Shown: positions 1 through 9,985 of the stretch, one piece after another
Position numbering within the stretch: position 1 is the first letter of the stretch
Layout: each line of letters begins with the position of its first letter
Assembly: GCF_019279795.1 (NCBI RefSeq)
Contig: NC_056743.1
Location: 928,100,081-928,164,080 of the forward strand
Source of the DNA: Protopterus annectens
Lineage: Eukaryota; Chordata; Ceratodontiformes; Protopteridae
Reading direction: 5' to 3'
DNA length: 64,000 bases
Program-made: the position numbers and the translations under genes
Notes under the pieces: model-generated
Told to the model about the DNA's origin: nothing
The model's database searches: none
Seen by the model: only the letters and a program-made list of their open reading frames with translations

Positions 1-408
1 CGTTTTTCATTTAGTTGTTGCCCTAAGTAATTTGCAAATGAGTACGATAACTTGTGAGGCATGAACTAGTCTGAAAACATGCAAGGTACCAAGGAAAAAG
101 TTGTCAGACAGATGCTGCATTAATTAGTAATAAAAGTATTTTTTCCACAGTTTTAGATAAGGATGGAAGAACTGCAATGTCCCTATAATGATAAAAGTCT
201 TTATGGGGGAGGGGTTTGTAACAGAGGTTTTCCAAGAACTAGGGGCTGTACTTTTACAGCTGTATCTACTGATACATATAGAAACTGGATAGGAGTAGGC
301 TATAAGGATTTAATGTTGACATTACTTCCCTTTCCATTTCAGCTTAGTGGGCAGAAGACAAGTGAGGGAAAACACGTGCCCCGGAATCTTTAATGTTGGT
401 AAATCAAA
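1..408. other. Unassigned flank left of DIRS copy 1
   Basis: I see no recognisable coding domain, RNA gene or repeat here. Short open frames exist on the plus strand but have no recognisable motif and look like chance. The stretch ends where the left terminal repeat of DIRS copy 1 begins. Confidence 0.5.
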
Positions 409-480
409 AAAGTACAGTTTTGTACCTACCATAAATGTAGATGTTCGAGTGTATATACTGCTGCAGTCATCACACTTGGG
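409..480 (+). repeat. Left terminal repeat of DIRS copy 1 (outer part)
   Basis: About 56 bases starting at agtacagttttgtacctacc (410) recur as their reverse complement at 815-872. The segment tactgctgcagtcatcacac near 459 recurs in the same orientation at about 882. This inverted-plus-direct pattern is that of a DIRS terminal repeat with its internal complementary region. The repeat probably continues rightward to about 650. Confidence 0.8.
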
Positions 481-544
481 TTATCCTGCCGTCAGGCGGT
501 CCCGCAGTCGGCCGAATCCCAAAGTCTTGGTCCGGCGTCGGTTG

Positions 545-600
545 TTGTCGCTTCTTCCCTGACGTCAGTGCGACAGGGGGATAAAAGAGGCAGCCGATGC
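545..600 (+). promoter_or_regulatory. Candidate promoter in DIRS copy 1 terminal repeat (CRE plus TATA-like box)
   Basis: A perfect CRE palindrome, tgacgtca, lies at 560-567. A TATA-like gggataaaagagg follows at 578-590, with GC-rich sequence upstream (490-560). It points inward, to the right. Because DIRS terminal repeats are inverted copies, the missing right repeat would carry the same promoter pointing leftward into gag. Here it would make antisense transcript across YR. Function is inferred from motifs only. Confidence 0.4.
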
Positions 601-814
601 CATTTTCTTCAGTTTTTCTTGCCCCAGATGTCAGGTGCCCCCAACTAGGAAGGCAATACAAATAACTATGCAAAAATACCTTAGTAGATAAACAATAGTA
701 CTAGCTGTTAGCAAATACACCATATAGACATTCATTCAATAGACTGATGTACATGGAGTTATAACTAACACCCTGGTATGTAGAGGGGATGGTGGGAGGG
801 TAACCTGGACTGCA

Positions 815-910
815 GCAGTATATACACTCGAACATCTACATTTGTGGTAGGTACAAAACTGTACTATGTTCACCGTGTTATACTGCTGCAGTCATCACAC
901 TTGGGTTGAA
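815..910. repeat. Internal complementary region of DIRS copy 1
   Basis: Positions 815-872 are the reverse complement of the left terminus (410-466). The following bases, to about 907, should be the complement of the lost right terminus and share tgctgcagtcatcacacttg with the left repeat. DIRS elements use such a region to template completion of the ends and circularise the cDNA. Confidence 0.75.
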
Positions 911-938
911 TCCCAAAGCTACGGATGGGTGGCTGGTA

Positions 939-2082
939 CTAAACTGGGTTAGGCGAAGCTAGGATGCCCTGCAGAACTGCAGTGGCAAAACCAGCTCTGG
1001 TTTTTAAGTATAATGGAAGGTGGTAGTGTTTGGTAAAGTTGTGCACTGAACTCCAAGTAGCTGCCTCCAGAATGTCCTTGGCTGGAACCCCCCCTGAGAA
1101 AGGCTGCTGAGGTTGCTGTAGCCCTGGTAGAATGGGACCTAATATTAACAGGCACTGCTTTCCCATGGTGCGAGTAGCAAAAGCGGATACAATGTGCTAT
1201 CCATTTGGAGATGGTCTGTTTTGAAATAGCCTTTCCTTGTGAACCTGCAGCATAGGATACAAAGAGTTGGTCAGTTTTTCTGAAGGTCTTTGTCTTATCC
1301 AAATAGTAATGTAGCTGTCTGTGAATGTCCAAAGAGTGAAGGAATCTTTCTCCTTTATTCTGGGGGTTTGGATAAAAGGTGGGTAAATGAATGGTCTGAT
1401 TCAAAGCCACGCTGGATACTACTTTTGGCATAAAGGTAGGGTTAGTTCGTAAAGAGACTCTGTCCTGATGGAAAATGATGAAAGGTTCCACTGCCATAAG
1501 TGCCTGTAGTTCTGAGACCCTGCGTGCTGAGGTGATAGCCAGCAACAGAGCTGTTTTCCATGACAAGTATTGTAGTTCTGCTGAGAAGGCTGGTTCGAAA
1601 GGAGACAGTGTTAATTTTTCTAAAACAAAGTTGAGGTCCCAAGCTGGCGTTGGGGGTTTTCTGGGGGGTCTTATATTCTTAGCCCCTCTGAGAAACTGCC
1701 TTATTAAAGGGTGTGAGAATATGGGAGGATTTGTATTGTATTGAGCTGAAATGGCTGAAGCATGGATCTTAATGAATGAGAAAGAAAGGCCTTTGTGTAG
1801 CATCTCAGTTAAGTATTGCAGTATTTGAGGAATGTTTGGTATCCAAGGATTTTGGCCTTTAGCCTGGTTCCATGCACAAAATCTTTTCCATTTGTCTGAG
1901 TAAGTTTTTCTGGTGCTGGGCCTCCTGGCCTCCAAAATGACATTCAGGACATCCTTTGAGAGAAGTGTTGATTGATAATTCAAGGTATTCTCCATGCAGC
2001 TAAATTTAAAGTCCTGAGCTGACTGTGAAGGATCTGAAAGTTTTGCTGAGTCAACAGAAGTGGGAATTGAGGTAAGATCCAT
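939..2082 (-). pseudogene. Tyrosine recombinase of DIRS copy 1, frameshifted near the C terminus
   Basis: The YR integrates the circular DIRS cDNA. From Met at 2082 a 377-codon frame runs leftward. Residues 55-75 form the N-terminal core-binding helix region (STRKTYSDKWKRFCAWN). The catalytic block SARRVSEL lies at about 185-192 and the HxxR motif HSTR at 317-320. The nucleophile tyrosine region (HYHLPL) is only in another frame (939-1166). The frame change falls at a run of seven C (1088-1094), so one indel there separates HxxR from the tyrosine. It overlaps the end of the upstream methyltransferase-like frame by about 30 bases, as is usual. Family assignment is secure; activity of this copy is unlikely. 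Confidence 0.88.
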
Positions 2083-2530
2083 GGAGGGCTGTGAGTCGGG
2101 TCCTTAGTAATGGGTACCAGTGCTGACGTGGCCAGTCCGGAGCAACGAGGATCATTTGTGGTCTCTCTGATCTGACTTTCAGTAATACCTTGGTCAAGAG
2201 AGGTAGTGGTGGGAAGGCATAGACTGTCAATGCTGTCCAACTGAATGATAGGGCGTCCACTTTCCAGGCTAGGGAATGATAAGTCCTTGTGCAAAATTTC
2301 TGTAGTTGGCAATTGTTGGGGGAGGCAAACAGATCTATGTCTGGGCGTCCCCACCTTTGAGTTATCATTGAAAATACTTGTGGGTGTAGTCTCCACTCGT
2401 GAGGATCTGCCAAATTTCTGCTTAATTCGTCTGCCAATATGTTTTCCTTTCCTGGCAGGAATTGTGCTTGCAGTTGTACTTGGTAAGTCAAGCTGTGTTC
2501 CACAAGGTCATTGCCTGTCTGCCTAAAGGG
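2051..2530 (-). pseudogene. RNase H C terminus and methyltransferase-like domain, DIRS copy 1
   Basis: This frame continues the RT/RNase H protein after a frameshift near 2530. It starts with the last RNase H segment (motif ENILADELSRN, with the final catalytic Asp). It then carries the post-RT domain that DIRS elements share and that is usually annotated as a DNA N6-adenine methyltransferase relative: WGRPDIDLFAS, then a FPPLPLL helix and an APDWPRQHWYP strand. Whether this domain methylates DNA is not shown by the sequence. The frame ends at about 2051, inside the start of YR. Confidence 0.78.
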
Positions 2531-3723
2531 TAGGAGTGTGTTCCTCCCTGTTTGTTTATGTACCACATAACTGTGGTGTTGTCTGTCCTTAGTAGTAGTT
2601 GCCCTGGATGCAAGAGGTCCTTGAAGGCTGTCAGTGCATTTTGCACAGCTAGCATCTCCTTTTGGTTGATGTGTAGATGCATTTGTTTTGCAGACCATTT
2701 GCCCTGTATGCACTGTCCTGCCATGTGTGCTCCCCAGGCGTAGTCTGAAGAATCTGTTGTCAAGGTTTGGTTTGCTGGAGGTAAGACAAAAGGAAGACAC
2801 TTGTTTATTTGACATGCGTGAGCCCACCATAGGAACTCTTTTTGAAGGCAGGGAATGAGAGGTATACTTGTTTCGAGGCTGTGCCTGTGTTGAGTCCATA
2901 CACTTTTCAGGTACCATTCTAATTTCCTCATATGCAGCTTTGCATGTGGAATTAGTTGAATGCAGGATGCCATGAACCCCAATGCCTGCAGGATTTTCCT
3001 TGCAGTGAGCTGGGTAAAAGTTGCCATATTTTTGAAGTATTGAGTCAGTTGTTTTTGTTTGTCTGGCGTGAGATAAGCCATCTGGGCCGTTGTATTTAAG
3101 CTGGCACCCAGGAATATTATGTCTTGTGAGGGTATTAGCTTTGACTTCTTTTTGTTTACTGTGTACCCTAGGCAACTTAGCAGCTTTGTTACAAATGCCA
3201 GATGCTGTAATAGAATGGCCTTGCTGTCCGCTTGGATCAGACAGTCATCCAGATATGGATAAATTTGCATTCCTCGTCTGCAGTATGCAATTACTGATGC
3301 CAGGCATTTTGTAAATACTCTGGGTGCAGTAGATAAGCCAAAGGGCAATGCAGAGAATTGATAATGCAGTGTACCTGCCAAAAATCTGAGGTATCTTCTG
3401 CAATCTTGTCTGATAGGGACATGCAGGTATGCCTCTTGAAGGTCCAATGTTACCAGCCAAGACTCCTTGCCCAGCATGGGAATAAGCTGCTGTAGTGTGA
3501 GCATTTTGAATTTGGGTACCTCCAGGTATGTGTTTAGAATTGAGAGTTCTAAAATGGGTCTCCAGGCTTTGTCCTTTCTTGGTACTAGAAATAGTCTTGA
3601 GTAAAAACCTTGACCTTGCTCCTTTGTAGGTACCTTTTGAATTGCTTTCATATCTATGAGAGCTGTAATTTGCAATTGTGCCTCTGCCCATTGGTTTGGA
3701 GGCAGATTTGGCATCCCTCTCAT
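2488..3723 (-). CDS. DIRS reverse transcriptase/RNase H, copy 1 (open)
   Basis: A 411-codon frame without stops encodes the DIRS RT palm and fingers and most of RNase H. Visible motifs are LVPRKDKAWRPILEL (47-61), the first catalytic Asp in LDLQEAYLH (D94), FSALPFGLSTAPRVF (123-137) and the intact YLDD active site (157-160). The RNase H acids are in TTDSSDYAWGAH (D324), HINQKEM (E356) and LRTDNTT (D381). The frame stays open upstream of the Met at 3723 to at least 3805, where WRIITKDKWVL, the conserved DIRS pre-RT segment, is read. The Met is therefore probably not the true start. Downstream a frameshift near 2530 separates the RNase H tail. It is the only copy here whose RT core keeps every key residue in one frame. 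Confidence 0.88.
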   Translation of the reverse strand: MRGMPNLPPNQWAEAQLQITALIDMKAIQKVPTKEQGQGFYSRLFLVPRKDKAWRPILELSILNTYLEVPKFKMLTLQQLIPMLGKESWLVTLDLQEAYLHVPIRQDCRRYLRFLAGTLHYQFSALPFGLSTAPRVFTKCLASVIAYCRRGMQIYPYLDDCLIQADSKAILLQHLAFVTKLLSCLGYTVNKKKSKLIPSQDIIFLGASLNTTAQMAYLTPDKQKQLTQYFKNMATFTQLTARKILQALGFMASCIQLIPHAKLHMRKLEWYLKSVWTQHRHSLETSIPLIPCLQKEFLWWAHACQINKCLPFVLPPANQTLTTDSSDYAWGAHMAGQCIQGKWSAKQMHLHINQKEMLAVQNALTAFKDLLHPGQLLLRTDNTTVMWYINKQGGTHSYPLGRQAMTLWNTA

Positions 3724-4044
3724 CCGTGGTAAAGTGTGAAAATGAAATCTGTAGCCTCGGGTAATAATATCCAGAACCCATTTGTCCTTTGTTATGATGC
3801 GCCAATTTTGTGGAAATAGAGCCAGTTTTCCTCCAAAGGTGCTGCCAGGGCAATTTTGCTTGGCAGGCGAAGAGGGAAGTCATTGTGTTTGTTTCCTGAA
3901 GGGTTGAGATCTTTCGTCTCTACCTCTTTGAGTTGTTGTATGCCATTGTCTAGGCCTGAAAGAAACTTGTGGCTGGCCTCTGCCCCTTGGGCGTCTGTAC
4001 CTACCCCTTTGGGGTCTGTCTGATGCAGGAAAGGACCAGTTTTT

Positions 4045-4970
4045 TTATGGCAAATTTCTGCTGAAACGAGGAGGTTGTACCTGCAAAAAATCTTTAACTG
4101 TCTGCATAGATTTTGCCTTTTCTTCCATTTTCTTTAAAACTTCCTCTGCTTTGACACCAAATAACACATCTTTCCGCAATGGAGCATCCAATAACTTTGC
4201 TTTGACATGTTCTGGTAAGGCTTGCTCTTTTAGCCAAGCATGTCTACATATTACAGATCCTGTGACAGCTGCTCTACATGAGGCTTCCAATGAATCAAAA
4301 CCACACTGTAAGGTATGCTTTCCTCTTGTTCTGCTGCATGCATCAAATCCTGCATCTCTTTGAAATCAGGTTGATCTGTCTGAGGGATCATTTTCTGCTT
4401 TAACTGTGTAATCAAGTACTGCTGGTATTTTAGCATGTGAAATTGGCAGTTTAAGGCCCTCATGGCCAAAGTGGCAGACGTATACACTTTCTTCCCCCAT
4501 CTTTCTAATGCTCTGGAATCTCTTTCAGAAGGTAGTGGATTCTTAGCAGTAGAGGCCTTAACCCCTTTGGGACCCTGGGAAATGGTTTTGGGGTCTGCAA
4601 CAGGGCTTTTATATAGAAACTTATGAGAATCAGGAACTCGGTAATATCTGTCTGGTTTAGCTGGTGCAGGAGGTAAGGAATCTGGGTTTAGACTAGATTC
4701 GGTGTAAACATCATCCAAAATGTCTAAAACTGGAGGAATTGCAAGGGGTCTATGCTGTGGAAGAAGAAGAAACAACTCACGGAGTCTTTTCTTAGAGTCA
4801 GAGTAATCTTGGCCTACCCAGTGGAAGTGTTCCCTCATGGTGTGTAAAGTTTCCCCAAAAGAGTAGTCTTCAGGGGGGGAGACAGAGGGAATGGACTCTT
4901 CAGCATCTGAGTGTTCATAAGGAGGGAAGGAGTAATCCTGGTCCTCAGAGTTAGTTAGGAGTGGCCCACA
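4045..4970 (-). pseudogene. Gag-like ORF1 of DIRS copy 1, partial and frameshifted
   Basis: Two overlapping minus frames (4251-4838 and 4045-4290) carry the C-terminal half of the DIRS gag-like protein. The signature is the segment RALERWGKKVYTSATLAMRA, matched in copies 2 to 5 (for example MVRIGKKVYTSATLAFRA in copy 5). It is followed by a short His/Trp-containing helix (CRHAWLKE). One indel near 4290 joins the frames. The N-terminal part, with the zinc-binding Cys/His segment seen in copy 5, is missing because the element is truncated near 4975. The protein presumably binds RNA or forms particles; that is family knowledge. Confidence 0.75.
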
Positions 4971-4975
4971 GTGTC

Positions 4976-6458
4976 ACCAAATAAATATGCAAGTACTTTC
5001 AGAACTTAAATATCTTTACACAGATCAGCCACAATGAAAGGTTTAAATGCATTTCATAATAATAAATAAAAGAACAAGACAATACTAAATATATATTTAC
5101 AGTGACATCAGAGTTCAAAATCACAAGAAATATTTAAAACAACATTGCAGATCAGTGTCGTATAAAGAAAGAAATATCTAAGCTAAGCTTTGCTATATTC
5201 CTGAGTATATCTAAGGGAATTACTATACCCTGGTTAACTTACTTACACAGCAAGGCAGATGTGGTGAGTGGATCTTGATGTTGTCAGGTCCACGACAGAA
5301 TACAGAATGCTGTCTCTCACTCAGAGACTCCTTAAATTAATATCTCAAATACCACCGCTTGGATGACTGGCCGAATAACATAATTTCTTGTCATCTGACT
5401 ATCCCAGGTGAACCCCCCAATGCTGGAAGCTAGCAGTATTTAGCATCTACCTGTGAAAATACATAAACCTCAGATTGTTGGCTGAGACTTGAAGTCATAA
5501 AACACATCCAAGACAATACAGAAACCTTCTCAGCACAAACATTGTGTCTCCTGCTTTAAAGTAATTTAATTTCAGCTATTTTTCTGAAATTTACTAGACT
5601 GAGGTTATCGTCCTGTATCCCAGTTTCCAGGGTTAAAATATATACATTTATACAGTTACAATAGCACATGTACATTTCTGTTCTTTTCCAGTAGGGCACA
5701 CACTGTGGATCCATTTTAAACAAGCATTTTGAAACCCTTTTCAATGCACATCTGTACAAACAAGTTTGATATACACATAACATACAGTTCTAATACAGTT
5801 GTAACACAAGCATCTTACACAAATCATTACGATATTCGTCAATGACATATAATTATTTACAAAATTCCAGACAGCTGTGCTGGCAGTAACTTCTTTCCCT
5901 TTGCCCAAGAAGCTGGCCCAACATACATCTCAAAAGGAGAAGCACTCACACCATTACTCAGCTTTTTCAGATTAAAACAGTCTGCGTATTCTGGCTAGAA
6001 ACATATCCAAACATTGGTCTCTCAGTCTAAAAATTGTCTCTGAAGACCTCCGTGATTATTTCCTACTACTTCTTTATGTGGTACTACAGATATCAACGTG
6101 GTCACCATAAAACAATACAAAAAATGACAAGAAAAATGTGCTCCAATGAAACACATGACAACTTCAGTCTCCAAGACCTGTACAGGAAGCAAGCATCAAA
6201 ACCTCAGGTGGAATGGAACACAAATGTACTGCGGTGTTGACCTTCTACTCAAAAGTACACTGTTACAGTGAGTCAGACAACTTTACTATGCCTATCATTA
6301 GGATCACAGTTGTAGTGTAATTCTGTATCCAATGGAAAAATAATAAAGCAATACTGAGGAGTTTCCCTTGAGAAGAAGTTATATCCTGCCTGCAAAACAT
6401 ATCTTGTCATAAACTGGATGCCCAGTTTGAAATGTTTGCAGAAAGAAGAGACAGATAT
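4976..6458. other. Unassigned AT-rich stretch
   Basis: No recognisable transposon domain. The segment 4976-5560 resembles unremarkable AT-rich DNA directly abutting truncated DIRS copy 1. A plus-strand open frame at 6034-6240 has no recognised motif. If the candidate exon at 6459-6631 is real, part of this stretch would be its 3' untranslated region, but I found no clear polyadenylation signal on the minus strand. Confidence 0.35.
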
Positions 6459-6631
6459 TCAAGTCACTGCTTCGTAAATGTCCTCAACAGGCACGTTCTT
6501 CATGAAGGAAGTTGTGGTTGGGGAAAACCTGTGCAGCATCAAAACTGTTTTCCTTATTATGCTTAACATCACGTAGCCTCTCTTAAATTTTCTACTAGGT
6601 TTTCCATATACAGACCAAACCACAGATACAT
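6459..6631 (-). CDS. Candidate terminal coding exon of an unidentified host gene
   Basis: The minus strand shows a splice-acceptor-like tgtatgctcag ending at 6632. An open frame of 57 codons follows and stops at TGA (6459-6461). Its composition looks protein-like rather than random, with a basic stretch (GKPSRKFKRGYVML), an amphipathic helix-like segment (SIIRKTVLMLHRFSP) and an acidic end (VPVEDIYEAVT). The intron would be phase 1. The flanks show no transposon signature. I do not recognise the family. It could be a chance frame or part of an unrecognised repeat. Confidence 0.28.
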
Positions 6632-6661
6632 CTGAGCATACAGAATTCCACAAGTATTGCA

Positions 6662-7390
6662 GGAAAATTATTGTGTTACAACTTTTTACTTATTAATAGT
6701 ATAAAACTCTGCAACCATTGCATAGCAACAAGACGACCCACAGGGGCAAGTGCTCCTGTGTTGCTAAACTACTACATAATTTTTAACACTTTTAAGAATC
6801 CTATACGCTACTAAAATTTATTTAATACGTAATTTTTGCAGCTTTGGATCTTCTATGTCATACTTCCAATACATGCTAACAAGCGGAACAAACATTTCTA
6901 TAGTATTATATTTAGAAGCAAAATAAAATTTTTATTTTCTATTCTGTTTCTTTTTTAAGTCAATTATTTCTATTCTACACTGTCAGTTGTGTGCTCATTT
7001 TGATAAAAGTTAAACATTTTTATCTATAATGGATACTCTGTTATAAGCTTTTTGTACTGATTACAGATAATATTCACAAGCAATACATTTCCATACAGCT
7101 TATCTGCTGCTTCTAAAAAATCAATCCTAGGGTTACAAATTCGTCTCATTCTAGAAAATTCACTGTAAGATGAGGAAGAATTTGTAATGATTAGGGTGTA
7201 AACTATAAACACTTAAATGCACACTGGAAGCCAATAGCATAGCTAAGGTAAGACGAGAGGGGCAACTACCCCGGATGTAAAATGTTGGGTGCGCGATCAG
7301 CTGATCCTGATCTCTCTCTAATGCAATACCAGCTTGTACTGCATGCATGGTCAAAACCCAAGCACTGTCACACTGTGTGGTATAAACTGT
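6662..7390. other. Unassigned flank left of DIRS copy 2
   Basis: AT-rich sequence without a recognisable gene. The last bases (7380-7390, gtataaactgt) are the left half of a local repeat unit whose right half resumes at 14093, on the other side of DIRS copy 2. The segment 7215-7300 looks like the edge of an old dispersed element but could not be classified. Confidence 0.45.
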
Positions 7391-7640
7391 AAAAAGAAGT
7401 TATGTCTTACCATAACATTCCATCTGTGTTGTTCATCTTCTTTCATTCATCACTGATGGGTTCGGTTCCGAGCCCTCGGAACAGAGTCGGCCTATTACCA
7501 AGCTCGCGCCAGCCAAAAAATACTCTCGCACTAAGTCTCTACCCACAATGCCCTTCTCCCTGTTATCTCAGATCGAGTTTGCTAAGAAAAGGAAGTAAAG
7601 CCAAGGCCACTTCTGCGCAAATACCTTAGGGCACCACTTA
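7391..7640 (+). repeat. Left inverted terminal repeat, DIRS copy 2
   Basis: Over at least 150 bases the reverse complement of 7430-7575 matches 13930-14080 closely. A shared block is ggctggcgc(g/a)agcttggtaataggccgactc, read on the right side. Differences between the arms show the copy is old. Confidence 0.88.
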
Positions 7641-7684
7641 GACCCAAAGCATCCCCCAGGAGCCTTCGGAGGGGGAAGGAGGGT

Positions 7685-7800
7685 GAGAAGTGATGAATGA
7701 AAGAAGATGAATAACACAGATGGAACATTATGGCAAGACATAACTTCTTTATCTGATGTTAATCTTCCTTCCAGTCATCACTGATGGGACAGAATCCTAA
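7685..7800. repeat. Internal complementary region, DIRS copy 2
   Basis: Bases about 7690-7752 are the reverse complement of the left terminus (7392-7453). The next bases to about 7790 complement the right terminus (14050-14092). The join, cataacttcttta|tctgatgtt, marks the circle junction and fixes both element ends to within a few bases. The same junction is present in copy 3 (36060-36150), so copies 2 and 3 are one family. Confidence 0.88.
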
Positions 7801-7826
7801 GCTACTTTGAGGTCCATGGGTGGCCC

Positions 7827-9104
7827 TTATGGAAGAACATTCCTGAGTACCACTGAGCCAAAGGCAGCTCTCCCTCTGGAGACTAGGTCCAACTTGTAAT
7901 GACTGATAAACGTATGAGGCTTAGCCCAAGTAGCTGCTGCACAGATTTCATCCATGGAAGCCCTGGAATGGAATTCTATAGATGTTGCCATAGATCTACT
8001 GGAGTGAGCTTTAACTTTTGGCATGGGTTCACTATGGAGGGAACAGATGAAACGTATGCAGTCTCTTAGCCATCTTGATAATGTAACCTTGCAAACAGCC
8101 TCTCCCATTCTGGGCCCAGAAAAAGAAATTAAAAGCTGGTCAGATTTACAGATAGCTTTGGTCCTTTCTAGATAAAATCTCAAATGTCTACGTACGTCTA
8201 AGGAGTGAGGGCAATACTTTCCTCTATTGGCAAAATTCATAAAAAACACTGGTAGATCAATGGTCTGCTTAATGGAGAATTCAGAAACAACTTTGGGAAG
8301 AAAAGATGGGTTCATCCAGAGTGACACACTGTCTTTATGAAAGACCAGATAGGGCCTCTTGATACACAATGCCTGCAGCTCTGATACTCTTCTGGCAGAG
8401 GTAACGGCTACCAGGAACAAAGATTTCCAAGACAAAAACTTTAGGCCACACTTAGTGGGCTCAAAGGGTTTTTGCGTCAAAGACTGAAGGACTAGAGTGA
8501 GGTTCCATGGGCTGTCTGATAGGAGGCCTTATAGGTTCATAGGTTGATACTAGGCTATCTGCCCTAGGGCATTTACAAGCCTAGCCAGTGTGTGTTTGGC
8601 TTTCGCCACCCTTCTTAGATTAATTGACTGTGCCTCTGTATAGTAGGTCACAGAAGATAGCCCATTTAAGGTTAGTTTACCGTGCCTCTGTCTGAGATGA
8701 GATGTCCCCTTGATGAAAGCCTTGCAAAGGTGTAAAGAAATGAGGGGTGCCATCTATACCATTGTGGAAATTGCCACTACATGCACTTGTACCATAGAGG
8801 CAGAGGCTCCATTATCAAAAAACGTAGCCAAGTATTGAAGCACTGCAGTAACTGGAGCCGAATATGGGTCTAGCATGTTATACTTGGACCAGATGGAGAA
8901 CCTTTTCCATTTATCCTGATATAGTCTTCTGGTGGATGATTTGTGAGAGGCCAGAATGATGCATCGAACAGGCGAGGAGAGACTAGCTTGCCTGGCGACT
9001 AATGGAAGTGAAGAAACCAAGCTGTCAGTTTGGGACTGGACAGATTTGGGTGAGTCAACCCTTGGGGGTGAGTAATCAAATCTGGCAGAGGGTCCAGAAC
9101 CCAT
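7827..9104 (-). pseudogene. Tyrosine recombinase of DIRS copy 2, broken
   Basis: Catalytic C-terminal part (7827-8480): SARRVSEL with the first catalytic Arg, the HxxR motif as HSSR, and the nucleophile region SHYKLDLVSRGRAAFG. N-terminal part (8754-9104): STRRLYQDKWKRFSIWS, equivalent to the SAM-like domain of copy 1. The two parts are out of frame, and a dispersed short repeat occupies about 8530-8605 between them. All catalytic motifs survive as residues but not in one frame. Confidence 0.85.
8530..8605 (-). repeat. Short dispersed SINE-like repeat, copy a
   Basis: On the minus strand this reads ggctaggcttgtaaatgccc, then agcctagtatcaacctatga. Close relatives lie at 41985-42056 and 51015-51078 (plus). 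The tail carries an acctatgaacc motif. All three copies interrupt a transposon reading frame, here the YR of DIRS copy 2. Confidence 0.55.
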
Positions 9105-9845
9105 GGCGGGTATATAGGTGAGGCCGAAGGAAGGGGAGCCAAATTTGTCGAGGCCAGAATGGGGCTATGAGGATCACTTTGCATCTCAACCAGAGAGCTT
9201 TCTTTAGAAATTGTGGGATCAGAGGGATGGGAGGATAAGTGTAAAGAAGTCCCGTGTGCCAATAGTGTATCAGAGCATCCCTCAGTGACTCCCCCTTTGG
9301 GGGAAGAAGGGTGAAATAGCTGATGCACTTGGTGTTTGATGGGAAGTGAAAAGATCTCAGCAAGGTTGGCCCCAGTGGCTGAAGATTACAGACACCACCT
9401 CGGGGTTGAGGGACCACTCGTGGGGCATGAGGATGCATCTGCTCAGTTTCTCCACAATCACGTTGGAGCTCTCCGGGATATGCATTGCTATCAGAAAGAG
9501 GTTGGAAGCTATCGCCCACTGCCAAATTCTCATGGCTTCTCGACAAAGGGGGTAGGACTTGGTTCCTTCTTGCTTTTTGATGTACCAGACCACTGACATA
9601 TTGTCTGATTGAATTGCAATTGTCCTGGAAGGGAGAGTCGAATGGAAGGTCTGCAACGTTAACAGCATGGCTCTCAGTTCCAGAACATTGGTATGCAGGT
9701 GGGCCTTTGAGATGGACCATGTGCCTTGGACAGTCTTTCCCTGGAAATATCCCCCCCACCTGATCAGGAAAGCATCCATGGTCACAAAGGCTGTGGGCTG
9801 AGGAGGTTGAAATGGTTGACTCCAAAGATCTACACCTGGCCTCAT
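9000..9845 (-). pseudogene. RNase H and methyltransferase-like domain of DIRS copy 2
   Basis: The frame 9357-9845 encodes RNase H: TMDAFLIRWGG (the usual TDAS motif altered), HTNVLELRAM and IQSDNMSVVWYIKKQEGT. It then runs into HEWSLNPEVVSVIFSHWGQP, the start of the methyltransferase-like domain. A second frame (9076 onward) holds its end, with PFWPRQIWLPFLRPHL. Stops and shifts separate them. The pre-YR linker follows. Confidence 0.75.
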
Positions 9846-9985
9846 CCACCAAAGCAGATCCTGTTTGCAGGAGTTGGTTATTCAAATCTGGTAATCGAGG
9901 GGGTGATAGTTTGGGAACCACTGACAGAAGGAGCCATTGCAGAATCAGCATATGTAGCTTTGCTAGAGGCACTAATGGAATTGAC

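Larger units (their letters stand above)
409..4975 (-). mobile_element. DIRS-type tyrosine-recombinase retrotransposon, copy 1 (truncated)
   Basis: On the minus strand the order is gag-like, RT, RNase H, methyltransferase-like domain and tyrosine recombinase (YR), the standard vertebrate DIRS order. The left (3') end keeps a terminal repeat and an internal complementary region. The gag end stops abruptly near 4975 with no right terminal repeat, so the copy is truncated at its 5' end. It belongs to the same broad family as copies 4 and 5 (RT motif FPYL/YPYL followed by an LIQ-type strand) rather than copies 2 and 3. It has the best preserved RT frame in the window. The left boundary is placed by the inverted match to the internal complementary region; the right boundary is approximate. 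Confidence 0.88.

Noticed and set aside
4976..5560. Possible LTR of another retrotransposon
   Set aside because: No second copy, primer-binding site or coding region was found; the boundary is better explained by truncation of DIRS copy 1.
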